A DNA stretch of 64,000 nucleotides from an uncultured Hyphomicrobium sp. (GTDB lineage: Bacteria; Pseudomonadota; Alphaproteobacteria; Rhizobiales; Hyphomicrobiaceae): contig CAKTFJ010000002.1 of the NCBI GenBank assembly GCA_934555825.1, forward strand, positions 248,001 through 312,000. Reading direction: 5' to 3'. This document shows positions 61,563-64,000 of this stretch, piece by piece (position 1 is the first letter of the stretch; each line of letters opens with the position of its first letter). Made by a program: the position numbers and the translations under genes. The notes under the pieces were generated by a model. The model had not been told where the DNA came from. It did no database searches and saw only the letters and a list, made by a program, of their open reading frames with translations.

Positions 61563-63755
61563 ATGCCCCTCGCAAAAGGAAAGCTTAGACCTGTCAGGCA
61601 AGCCGATGTGCCTCAGATGGAGGTGCCCACGGGGCCGGAGCGCTTCTACAACCGTGAGCTTTCCTGGCTGCAGTTCAACCGGCGGGTGCTGGAGGAGGCT
61701 CAGAACAAGAGCCATCCGGTGCTGGAGAGGCTGCGGTTCCTTTCCATCTCGGCTTCGAACCTCGATGAATTCTACATGGTGCGCGCGGCGGGCATCTACG
61801 GCCAGATCGCGGCTGGGGTGACGACGCCATCGCAGGACGGGCTTTCGCCCAAGGAGCAGCTTGTCGAGATCAATCGCTTCGCAGCCAGGCTCGTAGCCGA
61901 CAAGCAGACGACCTGGAACGAGATCAAGAAGGACATGGCCGCGGCGGGCGTCACGCTGGCCGAGCCGGAAGAATTGTCGGATGCGGAAAAGATCTGGCTC
62001 GAACGGATGTTCATCAGCCATGTGTTTCCGATTCTGACGCCGATTGCTGTCGATCCTGCGCATCCGTTTCCGTTCATCCCCAACCTGGGTCTCACGATGG
62101 CGGTGTGGATGCAGCGGAAGAACGACGCCAAGGGCATGAGCGCGCTCATCCCCATCCCGGCCCAGCTCGAACGCTTCATCCGCCTCAGCTCGGATGCGAC
62201 GGGTAAGGAGGGCGAGCTGCGCTTCATCCAGCTCGAAGTGCTCATCGGCATGTTTATTTCGGAGCTGTTTCCCGGGTTCGAGGTGAAGAGCCAGGGCGCG
62301 TTCCGGGTGCTGCGCGACAGCGACGTGGAGCTGCAGGAGGAAGCGGAAGATCTCGTGCGCTCGTTCGAGACGCTTTTGAAGCGCCGTCGGCGGGGGCATG
62401 TGATCCGACTCGAACTCGACGCGCGGATGCCCGACCGGCTCAAGAAGTTCGTGATCGGCGAACTCGAGGTTGGAGAAGAATCCGTGTTCATCAAGGACGG
62501 TCTCCTGGGGCTGTCGGACACGTCGCAGCTCATCGTGGCCGACCGTCCGGACCTCGTGTTCAAGACCTACAATCCGCGCTTCCCTGAGCGGATTCGCGAG
62601 TTCAACGGCGATTGCTTCGCGGCCATCAGCTCGAAGGACATCATCGTTCATCACCCGTACGAGAGCTTCGACGTCGTCGTGCAGTTCCTGCGTCAGGCGG
62701 TGAACGATCCCAACGTGATGGCGATCAAGTGGACGCTCTACCGGACGGGCCGCGACAGTCCGATTGTGCAGGCGCTGAAGGAGGCGGTCGAAGCGGGCAA
62801 GTCCGTGACCGCGGTGGTGGAGCTCAAGGCCCGCTTCGACGAGGCGGCCAACATCCGCTGGGCGCGCGATCTGGAAAAGGCTGGCGTGCACGTCGTCTAC
62901 GGTTTTATCGAACTCAAGACGCACGCGAAGCTCGGTCAGGTCGTGCGCCGCGAGGGTTCCGGGCTCGTGACCTACTGCCATATCGGCACCGGCAACTATC
63001 ACGCGCAGACGGCGCGCATCTATACGGACCTTTCGCTGTTCACGACGGACCCGTCGATTGCGCGGGATGTGACACGGGTTCTCAACTTCGTTACGGGTTA
63101 CGGCGAGCCCGCGCAGCTCGAGCAGATGGCTGCGAGCCCGCACGGCATCCGCAATCGCATTCTCGATCATATCAAGCGCGAGATCGGGCACGTAAAGGCC
63201 GGCCGGCCGGGCGCCATCTGGATGAAGATGAACTCGCTTGTGGATGCGCAGATCATCGATGCGCTTTACGAGGCCAGTCAGGCGGGGGTGGAAATCGATC
63301 TGGTGGTGCGTGGCGTTTGCTGCCTTCGCCCGGGAATTCCAGGGTTTTCCGAGAATATCCGCGTCAAGAGCATCATAGGACGCTTTCTGGAGCACGCACG
63401 TATCTACTGCTTCGGCGAAGGCGAGGGGTTGCCCTCACCCAAGGCAGCCGTATACATCAGCTCAGCCGACATGATGCCCCGCAACCTCGACCGGCGCGTC
63501 GAGGCCATGGTGCCGGTCAATAACGCGACGGTTCACGAGCAGGTTCTCGACCAGATCATGGTGGCCAACTTCATGGATAACCAGCAGAGCTGGGAGATCA
63601 AACCGGACGGATCGGCACAACGCATCGCGCCCACCGCTGGGGAAGAGCCGTTCAACGCGCACAAGTATTTCATGACCAACCCCTCGCTTTCGGGCAGAGG
63701 CAAGGCCGTGAAAGACAACTTTCCTCCGCGCTTCGATTTCGTGCACAAGGATTAG
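61563..63755 (+). CDS. ppk1: Polyphosphate kinase 1
   Basis: A 730-residue PPK1. It has [49 protein letters not shown], the two catalytic histidine regions [16 protein letters not shown] and [20 protein letters not shown], and [20 protein letters not shown]. It makes inorganic polyphosphate from ATP, reversibly. The polyphosphatase gene follows after 110 bases. The hdaA-ppk-ppx order is common in alphaproteobacteria. Confidence 0.96.
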   Translation: MPLAKGKLRPVRQADVPQMEVPTGPERFYNRELSWLQFNRRVLEEAQNKSHPVLERLRFLSISASNLDEFYMVRAAGIYGQIAAGVTTPSQDGLSPKEQLVEINRFAARLVADKQTTWNEIKKDMAAAGVTLAEPEELSDAEKIWLERMFISHVFPILTPIAVDPAHPFPFIPNLGLTMAVWMQRKNDAKGMSALIPIPAQLERFIRLSSDATGKEGELRFIQLEVLIGMFISELFPGFEVKSQGAFRVLRDSDVELQEEAEDLVRSFETLLKRRRRGHVIRLELDARMPDRLKKFVIGELEVGEESVFIKDGLLGLSDTSQLIVADRPDLVFKTYNPRFPERIREFNGDCFAAISSKDIIVHHPYESFDVVVQFLRQAVNDPNVMAIKWTLYRTGRDSPIVQALKEAVEAGKSVTAVVELKARFDEAANIRWARDLEKAGVHVVYGFIELKTHAKLGQVVRREGSGLVTYCHIGTGNYHAQTARIYTDLSLFTTDPSIARDVTRVLNFVTGYGEPAQLEQMAASPHGIRNRILDHIKREIGHVKAGRPGAIWMKMNSLVDAQIIDALYEASQAGVEIDLVVRGVCCLRPGIPGFSENIRVKSIIGRFLEHARIYCFGEGEGLPSPKAAVYISSADMMPRNLDRRVEAMVPVNNATVHEQVLDQIMVANFMDNQQSWEIKPDGSAQRIAPTAGEEPFNAHKYFMTNPSLSGRGKAVKDNFPPRFDFVHKD

Positions 63756-63865
63756 AGCGATTTCATTCCTTCCGTTCGATGTGGCCTTTACACGCTTTCC
63801 TTTCGCAGCGAGAGCGCGGTGTGGGTGTGCGCGCGATCTGACACGGCTCTAGGCGGAACAATAAG

Positions 63866-64000
63866 GTGGGTCTGACGCACGTGTTCGGCGGGAGGTCAAA
63901 AGCTCCGGAGCTTGAGCCGATCGGCGTCATCGACATCGGCTCGAACTCGGTGCGGCTTGTCGTCTATGACGGCGCGGTGCGCGCGGCGACGCCGATCTTC
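63866..64000 (+). CDS. ppx: Ppx/GppA exopolyphosphatase family protein, 5' end only
   Basis: The first 45 codons of a gene that continues past the right edge. The frame reads IGVIDIGSNSVRLVVYDGAV, which is the ASKHA ATPase phosphate-1 motif (DIGSNSVRLVV) of Ppx and GppA. The start GTG 63866 follows an in-frame TGA upstream; GTG 63881 is also possible. It would degrade polyphosphate or pppGpp. The neighbour ppk1 favours polyphosphate. Confidence 0.87.
   Translation, partial: MGLTHVFGGRSKAPELEPIGVIDIGSNSVRLVVYDGAVRAATPIF

Noticed and set aside
61473..63395. A 640-codon reading frame on the minus strand
   Set aside because: It is antisense to ppk1, whose product is clear. The composition (Arg, His, Leu) is a GC-driven shadow.

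Overview
The window reads as ordinary chromosome from an alphaproteobacterium of the order Hyphomicrobiales, most likely a Hyphomicrobium-like methylotroph. Supporting this are high-GC codon use throughout, HdaA beside polyphosphate kinase, a RluB-type pseudouridine synthase with Arg/Gln/Pro-rich tails, the gene order ETF-QO / TPR / ispE / polyprenyl synthase / trmN-like / S49 peptidase / glyQ / glyS, and a hydroxypyruvate reductase (14.7-15.7 kb) that I recognise as very close to the structurally characterised Hyphomicrobium methylovorum D-glycerate dehydrogenase. I see no rRNA, tRNA, CRISPR array, transposase or prophage. Genes are dense on both strands, and many long antisense ORFs are high-GC shadows.

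0-6 kb: the 5' part of tamA (runs off the left edge), a signal-less BtuF-like cobalamin-binding protein, a fusion of a zinc phospholipase C/P1-nuclease-like domain with a DUF4332-like helix-hairpin-helix tail, a haloacetate-dehalogenase-type hydrolase and an FAH-family hydrolase. 6-14 kb: a minus-strand TonB cluster (small exported protein, ExbB, ExbD, TonB, a large exported protein with a PEGA-like end) facing a divergent FecA-like TonB-dependent receptor across 0.75 kb without a convincing gene. 14-23.6 kb: hydroxypyruvate reductase, patatin, TadA, RluB, RsmD, MutL, an exported DUF2541-like protein and a GlcD-type FAD oxidase.

23.6-31.3 kb is the most unusual block: a candidate structured small RNA, a membrane protein with a degenerate SNase domain, an exported TPR protein, a Ser/Thr kinase joined through one membrane span to a complete seven-repeat WD40 region, two FHA proteins (one membrane anchored) and a PP2C phosphatase. 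Together the last four can write, read and erase Ser/Thr phosphorylation, and the propeller may sit in the periplasm.

31-49 kb: a KefB-type antiporter, RNase HII, a PA0069-type radical SAM protein, a family 2 glycosyltransferase, uracil-DNA glycosylase, ETF-QO, an exported TPR protein with an inserted peptidoglycan-binding domain, IspE, polyprenyl diphosphate synthase, a TrmN6-like methyltransferase, an S49 peptidase, and glyQ/glyS split by a small membrane protein. 49-64 kb: an ABC-F ATPase, a palindromic repeat pair, a GYF-domain membrane protein, Ndk, a cytochrome P450, PurN/PurM, a DUF2066 protein, a CDP-alcohol phosphatidyltransferase, an AI-2E family permease, HdaA, PPK1 and the first codons of an Ppx/GppA phosphatase.

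Every assignment was made by reading the sequence and recalling family motifs. No database search or computation was run.
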